DNA of 64,000 bases from Fallopia convolvulus. Lineage: Eukaryota > Streptophyta > Magnoliopsida > Caryophyllales > Polygonaceae. Each line of letters opens with the position of its first letter. Positions within the stretch are counted from its first letter, which is position 1. The stretch lies in the NCBI GenBank assembly GCA_964016875.1, contig OZ024729.1:28044494-28108493 (forward strand), given 5' to 3'. This document shows positions 10,840 to 21,770 of the stretch, piece after piece. A model generated the notes under the pieces. That model worked only from the letters and a program-made list of their open reading frames with translations. It was not told the origin of the DNA and ran no database searches. The position numbers and the translations under genes were made by a program.

Positions 10840-12323
10840 CTACCTCAAGAGTTCTCCTTGTTTCGCCATGTTCCGGAGCAGTTTTTCTAGAGATATGTTG
10901 AGTTTGAAGGAGTCATGTGAGGGCGGCATGGGTTCTCGTTCTTTATCATTCGTCCATCGTGCTTTGGCCACGTTGACCTGCCCTGAGGTAGGCCGTGAGT
11001 AAGGATGGGCGCGGCGGTCTCTCCTCTGATCTGTTGAACCTCGCCGGCTGTCAACGCGTCCCTTTCTCTCGGTTTTCTCCATCTCTGAAGATCTCTTCCT
11101 CAGGGACCTATCTTCTTCCAAACGGACATGTGCCAAAGCCATGGCCTGTACTTCTTCGAACGTAGCACAAGGGTGCTTAGTTAGTTCCTTGTATAGGCCG
11201 CCATCGGGGGTGACCCCTTGCCTGAATGCTTCCACTGCGGTCGTCACGTCGCAAGATGGGATGGAGATCTTCTCACGATTGAAGCGATCAAGGAATTCTC
11301 TGGTAGTTTCTTGGTTCCGTTGGCGGATCCGGTAGAGGTCGCTGGATTGCTTCTCAAATTTGCGGCTGCTGGCGAACTGAGACCGGAAAGTGTCCGAAAG
11401 GTCTGCGAAGGACCTAATGCTCCCACGTGGGAGGTTGATAAACCAAGTTAGCGTCGGACCTGTTAAGGTTGTGCCGAACCTGTTAAGGTTGTGCCGAAAC
11501 CCTTGCACATCACCGCCTCTTTGGAATGGGATGGGACCGCACTCGTCATCATCTTCTGTTTATATATGGCCACGTGCTCGTTAGGGTCCGTAGTCCCGTT
11601 GTACGTGGGCATGCTTGGTACAGAGAACTTTCTTGGAATCTCTACTCGGGCGATTCGACGAGAGAACGGAGATTCGTCAAAACCGTCGGGTGCTTCAGGC
11701 TCCAGAGGTTGAAAATCTCGATTTCCCTTCCGGAGTTGGTTTTCGATGACGCTTATCTGTTCGGTGACCTTTCTTCGGATGGCTGCGTCTAAATCGACTG
11801 GCCCGCGCCATTCTCGATCTTCCCCATCGGTGCCATCATCCTCGATCCAGACTTCCTGAGATGGTACTCGACGTTGATTAGTCGCTGACCGGAGATTGAT
11901 TGGAGGATCATTGTCGTGGAAGACTTCCTCATGGCGGGCTCGGCCCTTGGGCTCCGAAGTCGCATCACGTTGTGCGGGTGCCTTGTCTCGGGGGTCTGGG
12001 TTTGCATCCTTCCCAGAGGATCCTTCTCTAGCGTTGAAATCTAACCTTCTTATTATTCCGTCATTGCGTCGGGTGATGCGGAGGGAACGACGCCCCGTAG
12101 CCAAGACTTCATGTTGTTGCTTGAGTTGGCTGTTTTCGGCGGTGAGGCGTTCTACATGTGCATCATAAAAGTTTTTCTGGTCGCTCAACGCCTTTTGGAG
12201 AAATTCCATGCGCTGTCTGAGGTCCGTCATCCCCTCCTCCTGAGACCGAGCGCCTTGGTTTTCGAGATATTGGTCGTCCCCGACGACCGGATTCTTAGGA
12301 CTTTCTTCCCCGTTTCCAGACAT
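10840..12323 (-). pseudogene. gag: Tat-element gag, broken by a 20-bp tandem duplication
   Basis: The start is taken at Met 12323 (MSGNGEES), just inside the primer binding site. The N-terminal half is acidic/basic and coiled-coil-like. The conserved retrotransposon gag core (TLTWFINLPRGSI, FRSQFASSRK, REFLDRFNREK) lies in another frame at 10840-11508. The two frames meet at a perfect 20-bp tandem duplication (11461-11480, 11481-11500); dropping one copy makes the core continuous. A further TAG at 10840-10842 and the C12 tract separate gag from the nucleocapsid finger. The product would form the cytoplasmic virus-like particle. Confidence 0.88.
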
Positions 12324-12382
12324 TGTGTTCCTTGATCCGGAAGGAAGTAGAATGGTGATTCTTCTGATGGTTGTATCGATCA

Positions 12383-12405
12383 CGGCCCCACGGTGGGCGC
12401 CAAAT
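12383..12405 (-). promoter_or_regulatory. Primer binding site of the Tat element
   Basis: Immediately inside the 5' LTR, the minus strand reads ATT then TGGCGCCCACCGTGGGGC, the expected form of a tRNA 3'-end complement (starting TGG). The exact tRNA was not assigned. Confidence 0.7.
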
Positions 12406-12819
12406 TGTTTGAGCCAAAATTTACCAAAGGTAGAACCTTGGCCTAAATCGGGCCTTGATCCAATAAACTGAGAAGAATATGAAAGAGAATGTGTTTTTAT
12501 TGATATAGAGATCAGAAGAAATAGTGTGAATCGAGCGTCCCCCTCCCCTAAGGGTTACATCCACTTATATAGCCCCCTCAAGGCATATCTTATCTTAAAT
12601 AAAGATATAATCTTATCTCTAACTAACAAATTAAATATGCTTATTTCTATCTTATAGCGGATACAATCTGGAGAAAAATCTATCTTGTAACAAACATATC
12701 TCGGACCCTCTCTCTTCCAACCGACTTAGCCAATCCCGAAGATCTTCTGTAATTCTGTGCACGCTAGAGATTCTCTGTCTATGGCTCAATGCTTCGTTAG
12801 CTAAAATCTGGGTCTAACA
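12406..12819 (-). repeat. 5' LTR of the Tat-lineage element
   Basis: This 414-bp LTR has a TATA box (TATATAAG) at 12564-12571 on the minus strand, in position to drive the genomic RNA. It shares both TG...CA termini with the 3' LTR and lacks the 5-bp deletion seen there. Confidence 0.95.
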
Positions 12820-13058
12820 ATTATTATAATATTTTTAAAATTAATATTAGATAATTATGTTAGTTAAAATAGTTGAATTGATATATTATCATAGTTCATA
12901 ATATTAGTAAAATGTACTTGAAATTAATATAAGTGAGTTGTTACTATAATAAGTTTTATAGTTTTTTATATTTTTCTAATGTTCATTAATATTAGTTTAT
13001 AGATATATTTATTCTTTAATTTACGAAAACGTGTTTAATATTTAATAAATGTCATAAG

Positions 13059-15925
13059 ATAAGGATGACTACACACGATACTTCGTATGTGATGAAGAGT
13101 GGTATAATCGTGAATCTACGTTGGAATGGGCACGTACTGTGGGAAAGTTATTGAAGATGGTCTTGACCAAAAAAAATCCATGGCCAAATAAGGTTATATT
13201 AACTCGCGAGAATGCAGGTGTGTACAAGGAAAAAAAGAAGTTGATTCTAGGAAAACATAGAAAGACAGAGCCAAAATATGTGTCAAAGAAGTGCAATTGC
13301 CCATTTGAGTTGCACGGGCTCCTTCAACCAAACAAAACATGGAAGTTGACGGTCAAATGAGCAAAGCACAAAGACGATGTTGGCACGACCTTATTGGGCC
13401 ATGCATATGCTGGAAGAATGACGGATGAGATGAAGGCGGATGTGAAAACTCTAACATTGGCATAACGCATATGTGCTTCCCAAGCAAATATGGACGCTCA
13501 TACAAGAAAAGTACACAAAATGTACGGTCACTCGGAAACAAATATACAACTACCGGTCTAGAATTTGGAGACAAGAGATTGGGGAGAAGACGGTAACCCA
13601 AACGACATTGAGTTTCTTGCATGAGAAGGGTTATTTTGTGTTCAATAGAAGGGTAGAGGGAACTGACGAGATACAAGATTTGTTCTTTGCTCATCCAATT
13701 CGAGGCATTTGATGAAGATATTTCCACATGTCATCATCATGGACACCACGTACAAGACGAATGTGTAAGATTTGGCTACTAATCTCATTTCTTTGTTTTA
13801 TTTATGATTGTGTATATATTGATTCTAATTAGCATGTATATATCTTAATATCTTATAGTTATAAAATGCCTCTATTTGAGTTGGTGGGCTTCACTTGAAC
13901 GGGTCATACCTTCAACATTGGATTTTCATTCATGGCGTGAGAGAACAACATCCACTATATATGCATGGGTATTGAAAGAACTGCAGCACCTTTGTGCTGT
14001 TGCGGGTAAGAGGCCACAAGTTGTTGTGACTGACCGTGAGCTAGCTTTGATTAAAGCCTTAAAGACATATTTTCCACTTGGCCATCATTTGTTGTGTTGG
14101 GTGCACAGCAAGAACAATTGCAAAGCAAAAGCGCTAAGCCTTAAAATGGACGAAGGAACTGCTAGGGGTTTTGGTAGGAAGTGTATCGGCGTGTTTTATT
14201 CAAGGTCAATGGATACATACAACGAGCGACTTGCAGGGCTAATGGATTCATGGGGTGATGGTCTATACAATTATCTCTGAGAAGTTTGGCTTCACCCTTA
14301 TGAAGAATGCATTGTCAAAGTATGGACGGATCATCGTCTTCACTTCTTCACAACGTCTACGAATAGGTAATCCCAAATTCATTACGGTATTTTCGGAGTA
14401 TGAATATATTACTTATCTAGTTTGGAGTGATAATAAAGATTTGTCATATCTTTAGGGTTGAGTTCGCACACTCAGTGGTGAAAAATTGGTTGGGAACTTC
14501 AATGGGTGGGTTCCCCTATGTCGTAAGCAGGATTCATGGAATGATCGAAGACCAAGTATTTCATATTCGAGGTTTTTTTGGAGAAGGATCAAAACACATG
14601 CCCGACTGTTGTACTAAAAAAGAAGGGTCCGTTGTAGATCGTGTTTTCATTGTTGCGCAACAGAATGTCAAAGAAATGCATGAATATCTTGCTAGATCAC
14701 GTGAAGCTCGTATACGATCCAGAGAAAAACTATGATCCTACGGTGTTTTACGACCAATTTTGGAGAACTCGTCGGGGACTTCCTTGTCCTCGTGATGTTC
14801 GGTTTGCTATAAACAGCTTGACTCCAATTCCATTAGAGTCAATTCATGCATTTTGGAGGACATTGACGTGGGAGGGTGTTGAGGTAATTCCTCCACCAAG
14901 GTTTGAACCGTGTTCCAGACAAGTTGAGCTTTATCAAGACATGATGGGAGACTTGAACGATGGCTTGTTGAACGAAGATCAAGTGCGCCATATTATGACA
15001 GAGTATGTCAATCAAATAAGGTCATATGAGTCGACATTGAAGGAGCCGCCCCATGAAGAGTATAGGAGTAAACCAAAAATCCCTACAAACGTGCAACCAA
15101 GGGACAAGACATGGTTAGAGCATACCCAAGAAAATGCGAGTACCACTAAGAAGCCGAAACCTAAGAAGAACCAAGCGAAGGAGAAGGAGAAGGGGGAGGA
15201 GAAGGGGAAGGGGAAGGGGAAGGGGAAGAACAAGGAACCAGTACAAAATAGTGAAAATCTAGTTGTGATGGGTGTGGATTTCGGTGTGGGGAATGTGGAT
15301 GGGTTAATGGAATATTACATCACGTTGATTAGACCAATCATTGCGGATGGCCATTGTGGATTCCGGTCATTGGCTGAGTTGGTGTAGAAAACCGAAAAAG
15401 ATTGGAAAAAAGCGAGGATTGCCATTATGGAGGAATTTAGTGAAAACATAGACCTTTATGCTAGGGCGACTAATGTTAGACATGAGGGTGTTCATGAGAT
15501 AATCTCCACTCTTAACTACATGGTGTCCCCTTGCTTGATCGATTATTGAATGCACGTGTCGTTGCATGCCTTGGCGTTCGCTATGAGATTCCAGTGCGCA
15601 ATTGTGGTTTTATGTAGTAGAGGTCCGCACACTTGCCTTCCTTTGACTGCACAAATGGGTGTCGGCCCTCATGTGGATAAAGTATTTTGAATTGCGCTAG
15701 TGGGCGATTCAAATCATTTTATGCCGGTACGTATTTTCTTCTTTTTTTAATTATAATTTGGATCAATTTTGATTTCCCAATATTAGGTGTTGTTGAAGCC
15801 GAATTCACCGATGCCACCTCCAACGTGGATGTGGAAAAACAACCATGATGCTAGTGTTGATGGATGAGACTCTTACTTTAGCGAGAGGATGGCTTTATGG
15901 GCTCACTATCGGGTGCGCCATTGAC
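13059..15925 (+). pseudogene. MULE (FAR1-type) transposase with C-terminal OTU domain
   Basis: Exons form a typical MULE transposase: an N-terminal segment (WYNRESTLEWARTVGK), then first catalytic Asp in VIIMDTTYKTN, intron 13765-13858, MPLFELVGF, second Asp in VVVTDRELAL, the CWVH knuckle, intron 14367-14455, and the Glu in STNRVEFAHS. All listed introns are GT...AG and restore frame. A basic Lys-rich linker (15115-15240) leads to an OTU-family cysteine protease domain with DGHCGFR (Cys codon 15355-15357) and a SNHF histidine near 15710, then intron 15727-15786 and a Pro-rich end. Lesions include a frameshift near 13700, TGA near 13893, frameshifts near 13960 and 14280, and TAG at 15385-15387. 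The transposase would have cut and joined element ends in the nucleus; the OTU role in MULEs is unknown. Confidence 0.8.
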
Positions 15926-16250
15926 TTGACCCCACTACTATATACTAAATTCTAGTTATTAGAGAAGTGTAGACGGAAATATAGACGGAAATGAGTAAGA
16001 TATTTTGAAGTTGTAAATCTACTCATTTTCCACGTCGTAATATTTTATTTTCTAGTTAATGTAAATCTACTTCTTTTAGTTTGTTTATTTTTAATTTTTA
16101 AAGGCAATACATGTCTTGGATTTTTAATTTTTAATTTAAAAATAATCAACAATTTTTAATTTTTTAGAGTCGCAAAAAAATGGACAGATTGCCAATTTCT
16201 TATTTTTAAAGGTAATAAATATATAAAGAAAATTTTTAAAAAAATTAATG
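15926..16250. other. AT-rich spacer after the MULE gene
   Basis: No gene is visible. The stretch holds poly-T and poly-A runs and a short direct repeat (TAGACGGAAAT at about 15970 and 15983). It is probably the 3' flank of the MULE gene. Confidence 0.4.
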
Positions 16251-16252
16251 GG

Positions 16253-16419
16253 CGGATTGCCAACTTGGCAATCCGTTTGAGATGGGTGAAATCTCCTTTT
16301 AAAGTCGATTCTTCAAAGGCACGGATTGCCAACTTGGCAATCCGTGTGAGATGGGGAATTTGGGCCATCGAATTTGTGCAACATGGAATCGGCTTTCAAG
16401 GTCAATTCCTCTATATAAT
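16253..16419 (+). promoter_or_regulatory. Two perfect 23-bp palindromes and a TATA box
   Basis: Two identical palindromes occupy 16253-16275 and 16322-16344 (arms CGGATTGCCAA and complement around C). A TATATAAT box is at 16412-16419, about 95 bp before the ATG of the mobile domain gene. The arrangement mirrors 440-557. It is either a promoter element or part of a shared transposon terminus. Confidence 0.5.
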
Positions 16420-16513
16420 GCTCCGCCTATCCCTCTAATTATCACACGCAGATCCTCAAAGGAACAACCTCCTTACAAATCTTAATATTTCGGGCGGCCA
16501 TATTTCGGTAGAG

Positions 16514-17376
16514 ATGGATCCCAAAAGGAAAAATATGTTTCAAAAAGTCAGTTCGAAGATGATGATGGCGGTGGAGGCGACGTTGGTGACGACGATGATG
16601 AAGATGGGCCAATCATAAAAGACTTGTCCGTGGACTACGACGCCCATTATGCAAAAGTCATTTGGAATAACCCAAATGTAAGTATTTAATTATTTATATG
16701 GTTAGAATATTGTATTCATATATTTTAGATTATTATTTTATTTCTTAGAATATCATATCCATGCATGTTAGATTATTTAATTAAATTATTTATATGATTA
16801 GAATATTATATTCATATATTTTATATTACTCGTATTAATTTATTTGTTAGAATGTTATATTCATACACCTTTGATTATTTCTTTATATTTATATGTTCTA
16901 ATTTTAGCATGTGAAAGACACTCAAATTCACTCTAGAGGCAAGGGTCTAGAATCATTGCCAAAATTACTTAGGAGTAACATGAACACTAAGTACGTGTTG
17001 CAACATGGTATTAGAGTCGAGAAAGATGCATTTATTTGAAATCCCATGGACTGGTGTAGACCACGCCCTCATCTATGCATTTTTGGAGAGATGGTATCAA
17101 AAAACCAACAGTTTTCATTTCCCTTGGGGTGAAATGACAATCACCCTTCATGAAGTCAAATTCATTTTAGGGATCTCCATTGAAGGTAATGAGAATCTCC
17201 CTTCATGTGATAAGACTATTGTTGTGAATTATTTTTTCTGTATTGTACAACCAAGAGAGGTTCGAGGTCAAGGAAAAGCAAATAGAGAAGGGAGGGATAA
17301 ATACAAGTACAATGGTACATTGGTTGCTCAATGCCAACTTACTCGAACGGGTTGGGTCGCGGGTCGATCCATTTGA
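16514..17376 (+). pseudogene. Plant mobile domain (PMD/MAIL-type) gene fragment
   Basis: A start at 16514 is followed by an acidic Asp/Glu/Gly-rich stretch (read in a shifted frame), an intron at 16678-16907 with GT...AG ends, a second exon (HVKDTQIHSRGKGLES) and a frameshift near 17005-17025. The next frame holds the diagnostic motif ALIYAFLERWYQKTNSFHFP then GEMTITLHEVKFILGI, which matches the N-terminal half of the plant mobile domain (aminotransferase-like, PF10536). The domain stops after about 100 residues near 17340, where unrelated GGGTCG-rich sequence begins. Such domains occur in MAIN/MAIL silencing genes and in transposons; the promoter shared with the MULE favours a transposon copy. 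Confidence 0.7.
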
Positions 17377-17585
17377 CCCATTTGACTAAGTCAATCGGAT
17401 CAAAAAATGATTTTTTACCCACAAGCCCAAAAAAATGTTTTTTTTAAAAACCCGCAAACTTGACAATTTTTTATAAAAAAATATTTTATATATTAACAAT
17501 ATAAATATATATATATATATTTTAAATATTGCGGATCGGGTCAATGTAGGTCGCAGGCGACTCGACCCATTGAACATCCCTACTA
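17345..17585. mobile_element. Degenerate GGGTCG-rich non-autonomous element
   Basis: The sequence interrupts the mobile domain frame. Both edges are rich in GGGTCG/CGACCC (17350-17395 and 17525-17580) around an AT-rich core. The right edge on the minus strand reads GGGATGTTCAATGGGTCG, a form common at hAT-like MITE ends. No TSD could be established. A similar GGGTCG-rich patch lies at 20140-20245. Confidence 0.3.
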
Positions 17586-18084
17586 AAGATGGAATAAACA
17601 CAACCCTTGAATCCACAAATCTATGAACAATAAAACTTACCGAAATAAGTAGAATTCGACCATATCTGGAGAATTTCAAGCACCAGCGAGCCATTGACGG
17701 TGGTGGCAGCTTCTACGGCAAAAGGACAACTCTATAGAGGGAAGACGAGGATAGAGACAATGAAGTGTAAAATAGAGAAATGAAAAGGGAAAAGGAACGG
17801 TGATGATGGAGACGAGGGAGAATTGAAGATAAAGACGAAGGAGAGACAACCCACAAGCACTAAAAGATACCATGGTCGTAGCTCTACCCCCTTTATAGGG
17901 TCAAGTTCTTCCTCTTCATCCATCATGAGTGAAGAGCGGTGGAAAAGAGATAAGAATGGAGGAGGATTGACACATGTAAGAAGAAGAAAGGGAAGAAGGA
18001 GGTGGGCAATAGAAAGCAGGAGGTGGGCATCAAAGATAAGACCACCCGACACACTCAAAAATCAACTAACGAGATTAGTAAAAT
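17586..18084. other. Unassigned purine-rich sequence
   Basis: No supported gene. The plus strand is rich in GAAGA and AGGAGG; open frames on both strands are low complexity. It may belong to the same disrupted element as its neighbours. Confidence 0.3.
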
Positions 18085-18553
18085 CAGGGATGGAACCAGA
18101 AATAAAAATTAGGGTCGGCTAGATTATAAATTAAAAAATAAAATTAAGGAAAAGATGGGGTGAAAATTACAATTAGCTAAAAGGTGGGTAAACAAATTTA
18201 AAAAGAGCCAAAAAAAGAAGTATGGAAGGAAAAGAAAGAGAGAGCAAGTGCTCATGGCTCAAAGGTTGAGCCTCTTGCCAATGTGCAAGAGGTCTCAGGT
18301 TCGAGCATCCAGGGCGGTGGTTTGCCCTCCTTTCTTAGAATTGGTTAGTAAATCAGTTCTCACCCGTTTACGGGTGCTCTAGGCTAGTCCAAGTAGTACT
18401 TGGGCTACCCTAACACGGAATCTTGTACTATATGAGATAGGCTTAACCAATTCAGCTAGGTAAAAATCTATAAATTTTATCCCTTTACTAGTACTAGTAT
18501 TAATTTCAGGGTGGGCTAGAGCAAACCCTAGCCCACCCTTGGTTCCGTCCTTG
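18085..18553. mobile_element. Non-autonomous hAT-type element, 8-bp TSD AGTAAAAT
   Basis: Terminal inverted repeats CAGGGATGGAACC (left) and GGTTCCGTCCTTG (right) bound 469 bp. A perfect 8-bp duplication AGTAAAAT lies outside both ends (18077-18084, 18554-18561). An 8-bp TSD with CAGGG-type ends is characteristic of hAT elements. Subterminal GGGTCGGCTAGA and CTAGCCCACCC extend the inverted repeat. There is no transposase; a SINE-like sequence occupies the centre. Confidence 0.8.
18235..18460 (+). mobile_element. tRNA-derived SINE-like insertion inside the hAT element
   Basis: The sequence contains a pol III B-box (GGTTCGAGCATCC, from 18298) preceded by GCAAGAGGTCTCA and, about 40 bp upstream, an A-box-like TGGCTCAAAGGTTGAGC. 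It is too diverged and too long to be a tRNA gene. The right boundary is uncertain. Confidence 0.5.
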
Positions 18554-18599
18554 AGTAAAATCCTTATTCTATGTATAATTAATGGCTAGATTTGGAAGT

Positions 18600-20060
18600 T
18601 AGTCTTCTATTATAAAAGTATAGATATAATGGAATTTTATATTAATTTTCTATCCATAACTAGATGAAAACTTTTTTTTGTAATAAAATTTTCTATCCAT
18701 AAGTTTGAATTTTTTATATATTTTTTTTAGATTCTTTTATATTAACTTTCAATCCATAAGTAAGATAACTTTTTTAATTAATATGTAAAATATTTTAATA
18801 TCAATTTTTTTATTAATTTTCAAATTTTATTATATTAAGTTGCTATATATAAGTACGATAAGGTTTTTAATTAATATAGATCATATTTTTATTATAGATT
18901 TTTAATATTAATTTTCTATATAAAAGAATGATAAATTTTTTAATTTTCATCCATAATTATGTGATGTGTTTCTTATATTATTTTTTTTTATCAATAATTA
19001 TGATAACATTTTAATTAGTATGGACTACATATTTTAGATACTGATTTTTATATTAATTTTTTACTCATAATAATGACAACTTTTTATTTAATATGGACCA
19101 TATTTTAATTATGGATTTTTATATTAATTTTGAGTTGTTTTTATATTAACTTTTTATCCATAACTCCATAAGTATTTTACAGTTTTTAATAATATGGCTA
19201 TAGATTTATCCTTGCAATATATTACTTGTATATCATGGAGTTTGGTTCAAATGAAATAAACTTTTATCCTATAATGTGAGAAGCATGCACTTTTCCTAGT
19301 TTGTAGTGCACTTTTCATATTTTGTAGTGCACTCTTCGTATTTTGCAATGCACTTTTCGTAATTTGTATTGCACTTTTAGTATTTCGGATTGCACTTTTG
19401 TTGTAGTTAGAATTCAGTATATCTAAATTTGTAATGCACTATATCTTTTGATTTTTAGGAGATTGATGCCTTTGTGTAAATTGTTCTTATGTGTATTATC
19501 TTGGTGAGATTGATGAAAAAAGCTAATTTTGGGAGGATTTGTACCAATTTGGTAATGCTTCACTGGTTTGTAGTGCACTTTTCGTATGTGGTAATGCATT
19601 TTTCGTACTTTATCTTGCACTTTTCGTATAGAATAGGAAAAGTGCACTACAAATTAGGAAAAGTACATGTGTCTCACGTTATGAGATAAGAGTTTGTTTC
19701 AATTCATTTGAACCAAACTCGTCCATCACGAATATGTTAATTTTTTATATTTATTTTCTATCCATAATATGATTTTTTTATATTTATTTACTAATAAGTA
19801 TAAATTTTTTAAATTAATATGGATGATATTTTTAATTATAAATTTTTATATTTTTTTTTGGATTTTTTATATTAATTTTCTATTCATAAGTATGACAATT
19901 TTTTATTTTTTATTCATAAGTATGTTGATTTTCATATTGATTTTCTATCAACAACTATGACAATATTTTTAATTAATATGGATATTGAAAAAGTTGTCTT
20001 GTAATATATTAATTTTACATACACAAGTATGTTAATTTTTTTAATATTGCGTATCCCTTA
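18600..20060. repeat. AT-rich degenerate tandem repeats
   Basis: Variants of a unit containing TTTATATTAATTTTCTATCC, CATAAGTATGATAA and TTAATATGGACCATATTTT recur irregularly every 60-100 bp at 18640-19190 and again at 19735-20045. The array is split by the MITE at 19238-19720. No coding potential. Confidence 0.5.
19238..19720. mobile_element. Long-TIR MITE with internal GTAGTGCACTTTTC repeats
   Basis: The first and last 80-100 bp are inverted repeats beginning GAGTTTGGTTCAAATGAA (19238) and ending CATTTGAACCAAACTC (19720). The interior has at least five variants of a 20-22-bp motif TTTGTAGTGCACTTTTCGTA in tandem. No open frame. The superfamily and TSD are not determined. Confidence 0.65.
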
Positions 20061-20455
20061 ATAAATAAATAAAAATTACCGTTCCCTTAATGTTAAACTT
20101 GTTAATCAGATCAACTTAATTAGGTTCGATTTCGGTCATTTTGGGGTCGGGTTGAGTACGGGTTCATGTCATTTAAATTTCCGGGTTAATCGGGTCAATT
20201 CATTGAGGTTTTCACGTGGATTTGGGTCGATCCAACGGGTCAAGAGCATTGACTTTTTATTATTATTAAAATAATATTATAACTAAATAATATTTTTAAT
20301 AATAATATATTTTTTTATATTACAATATATATTATATTAATTCTAATAAATTTTATACATGAAATTGTTAACTTAATTATTAATAATATTTTTTACTATT
20401 TGAAGTATAATGCTTATATCATATATAAATTAATATATTACATTTTGATGGATCG
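20061..20455. other. AT-rich flank of the Sirevirus-like element
   Basis: No gene. A GGGTCG-rich patch (20140-20245) resembles 17345-17585. The last five bases, CATTT, are the left TSD of the copia element. Confidence 0.4.
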
Positions 20456-21328
20456 TGACGCGTTAGTAACATGTCAAGGAACTAGCAATGTTCCCTAGGC
20501 AGCGGAAATAAATACTTAGAACACATAAATTATAGAGGAAAACTTTCTGTCCGACCAACAAGTCGTAGAAAGAAAAAACCTCTACCCCTGAGACTCCTTC
20601 TCATAGGATTTTCAATAGAATACTTTTATTAAGTTTCAAAGATTACAGGGCAAGTCAAGTTCCCTAGTAACTAAGGCACTAACCAAAGTTCAACCAACTA
20701 GACTTCTACTACCATAAACGTAAACCTAAGAGAAAGTAAACTACTAACTTACTTGTGGATTCTTCACCGGAAAAAGCCACACACTCGTATACTTGAAAAG
20801 CTCTCTCTCCAAGTTCGCCGTCAACAACCACACTTAAACCCTAGCTATAACCTAGCTATTTATAAGACATGTCAAGTCTGATCTCATACGTAATTCTTGC
20901 CTAATTACGCATATTTTCCACTTAGCAAATCCCACACAAAAAGGAGAAAGTATTGTTTGTTATTTGGATCCTCAACCATGCCGATTCTTGCCAAAACCGA
21001 ATGATCTCGGATTTCTTAGATAAGATCGTGTAAACTTTGATCTTATCCTTCCTTTGATCTCCTCAAGCAACCGCCTACAGTTGTCATATCTTCGCAGAAG
21101 ATTGCTCGTAGAAGATCTGGTAACTTGCCATTAATAGAAAGTCGCGTTCCTTCCAAGACGCACTTCCTAAATCTGTCACTCGTTCCCTCCATCATTCCTC
21201 ACAATGTTCCGGCACTCTTGACTATGTACCTGTTTTCTTGAAGCACTTACATGTAGAAGCAAGTTATACCAACTAAGTTTGTTATCATCAAAACTAAGAG
21301 AAACCATGGAACAACCATTGTTCTAACA
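20456..21328 (-). repeat. 3' LTR of the Sirevirus-like element
   Basis: Uninterrupted 873-bp LTR. A TATA box (TATAAATAG, minus) lies at 20856-20864. The region carries an ACCTAGCTAT/CCTAGCTAT duplication absent from the 5' copy. It preserves the empty target sites of both insertions in the 5' LTR (near 20991-20996 and 21287-21294). Confidence 0.93.
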
Positions 21329-21345
21329 ATTTCTTCCTTTTTGAT
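21329..21345 (-). promoter_or_regulatory. Polypurine tract
   Basis: The minus strand reads CATCATCAAAAAGGAAGAAAT directly before the 3' LTR, the usual copia second-strand primer. Confidence 0.8.
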
Positions 21346-21770
21346 GATGACAAACCTAAAAAAAATGCATGTCTAGAAACCAGTAGAAATATAGATCAGA
21401 AAACAAATCTTGTGGTTCCCCCTTAACAGATGCACAGTTGTTCCTACTCATCAGAAGTAACAACAAAATTCCCCCTTAGCCAAAGTTCCCTCTGTATTTC
21501 CTGGATAGAACGCATCTCGGCATTTTTCCTAAATTCCCTCTTTTGACATCATCAAAAGGTTAACAATCATCAAGCGAAACGTAGAGCAAATGAACAAATT
21601 TAATTGAAACTCAAACCATTCATAAGTAAAAGATGGTTAATATTCATAGATAAATGTCACGGGAATCACAGCAAAAAAAACATAAACATAAAAAGTCTTA
21701 ACATCCAAGAGAAACAAAAGAAACTTTTAAAGTGGGAATAGATAGGCTAGGGACCAAGAGAGGGTCCACA

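Larger units (their letters stand above)
3061..12819 (-). mobile_element. Ty3/gypsy Tat-lineage LTR retrotransposon, TSD ATTAT
   Basis: Complete but dead element on the minus strand. LTRs (3061-3469 and 12406-12819) start TG and end CA, and the TSD ATTAT is exact (3056-3060, 12820-12824). A TGGCGCC-type primer binding site sits just inside the 5' LTR. The order gag-protease-RT-RNaseH-second RNaseH-integrase, plus an oppositely oriented extra ORF between pol and the 3' LTR, is the known layout of the Tat/RIRE2/Grande group. The coding frame carries one 20-bp duplication, at least four nonsense codons and homopolymer frameshifts. The LTRs differ by 6 substitutions (5 transitions) and one 5-bp indel, which points to recent insertion. 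Confidence 0.93.

Noticed and set aside
17732..18122. Hydrophobic minus-strand 108-codon and plus 99-codon frames
   Set aside because: Low-complexity purine/pyrimidine skew gives open frames on both strands; no domain.
18240..18330. tRNA gene
   Set aside because: The B-box fits, but no acceptor stem or anticodon arm can be folded; a SINE head is the better reading.
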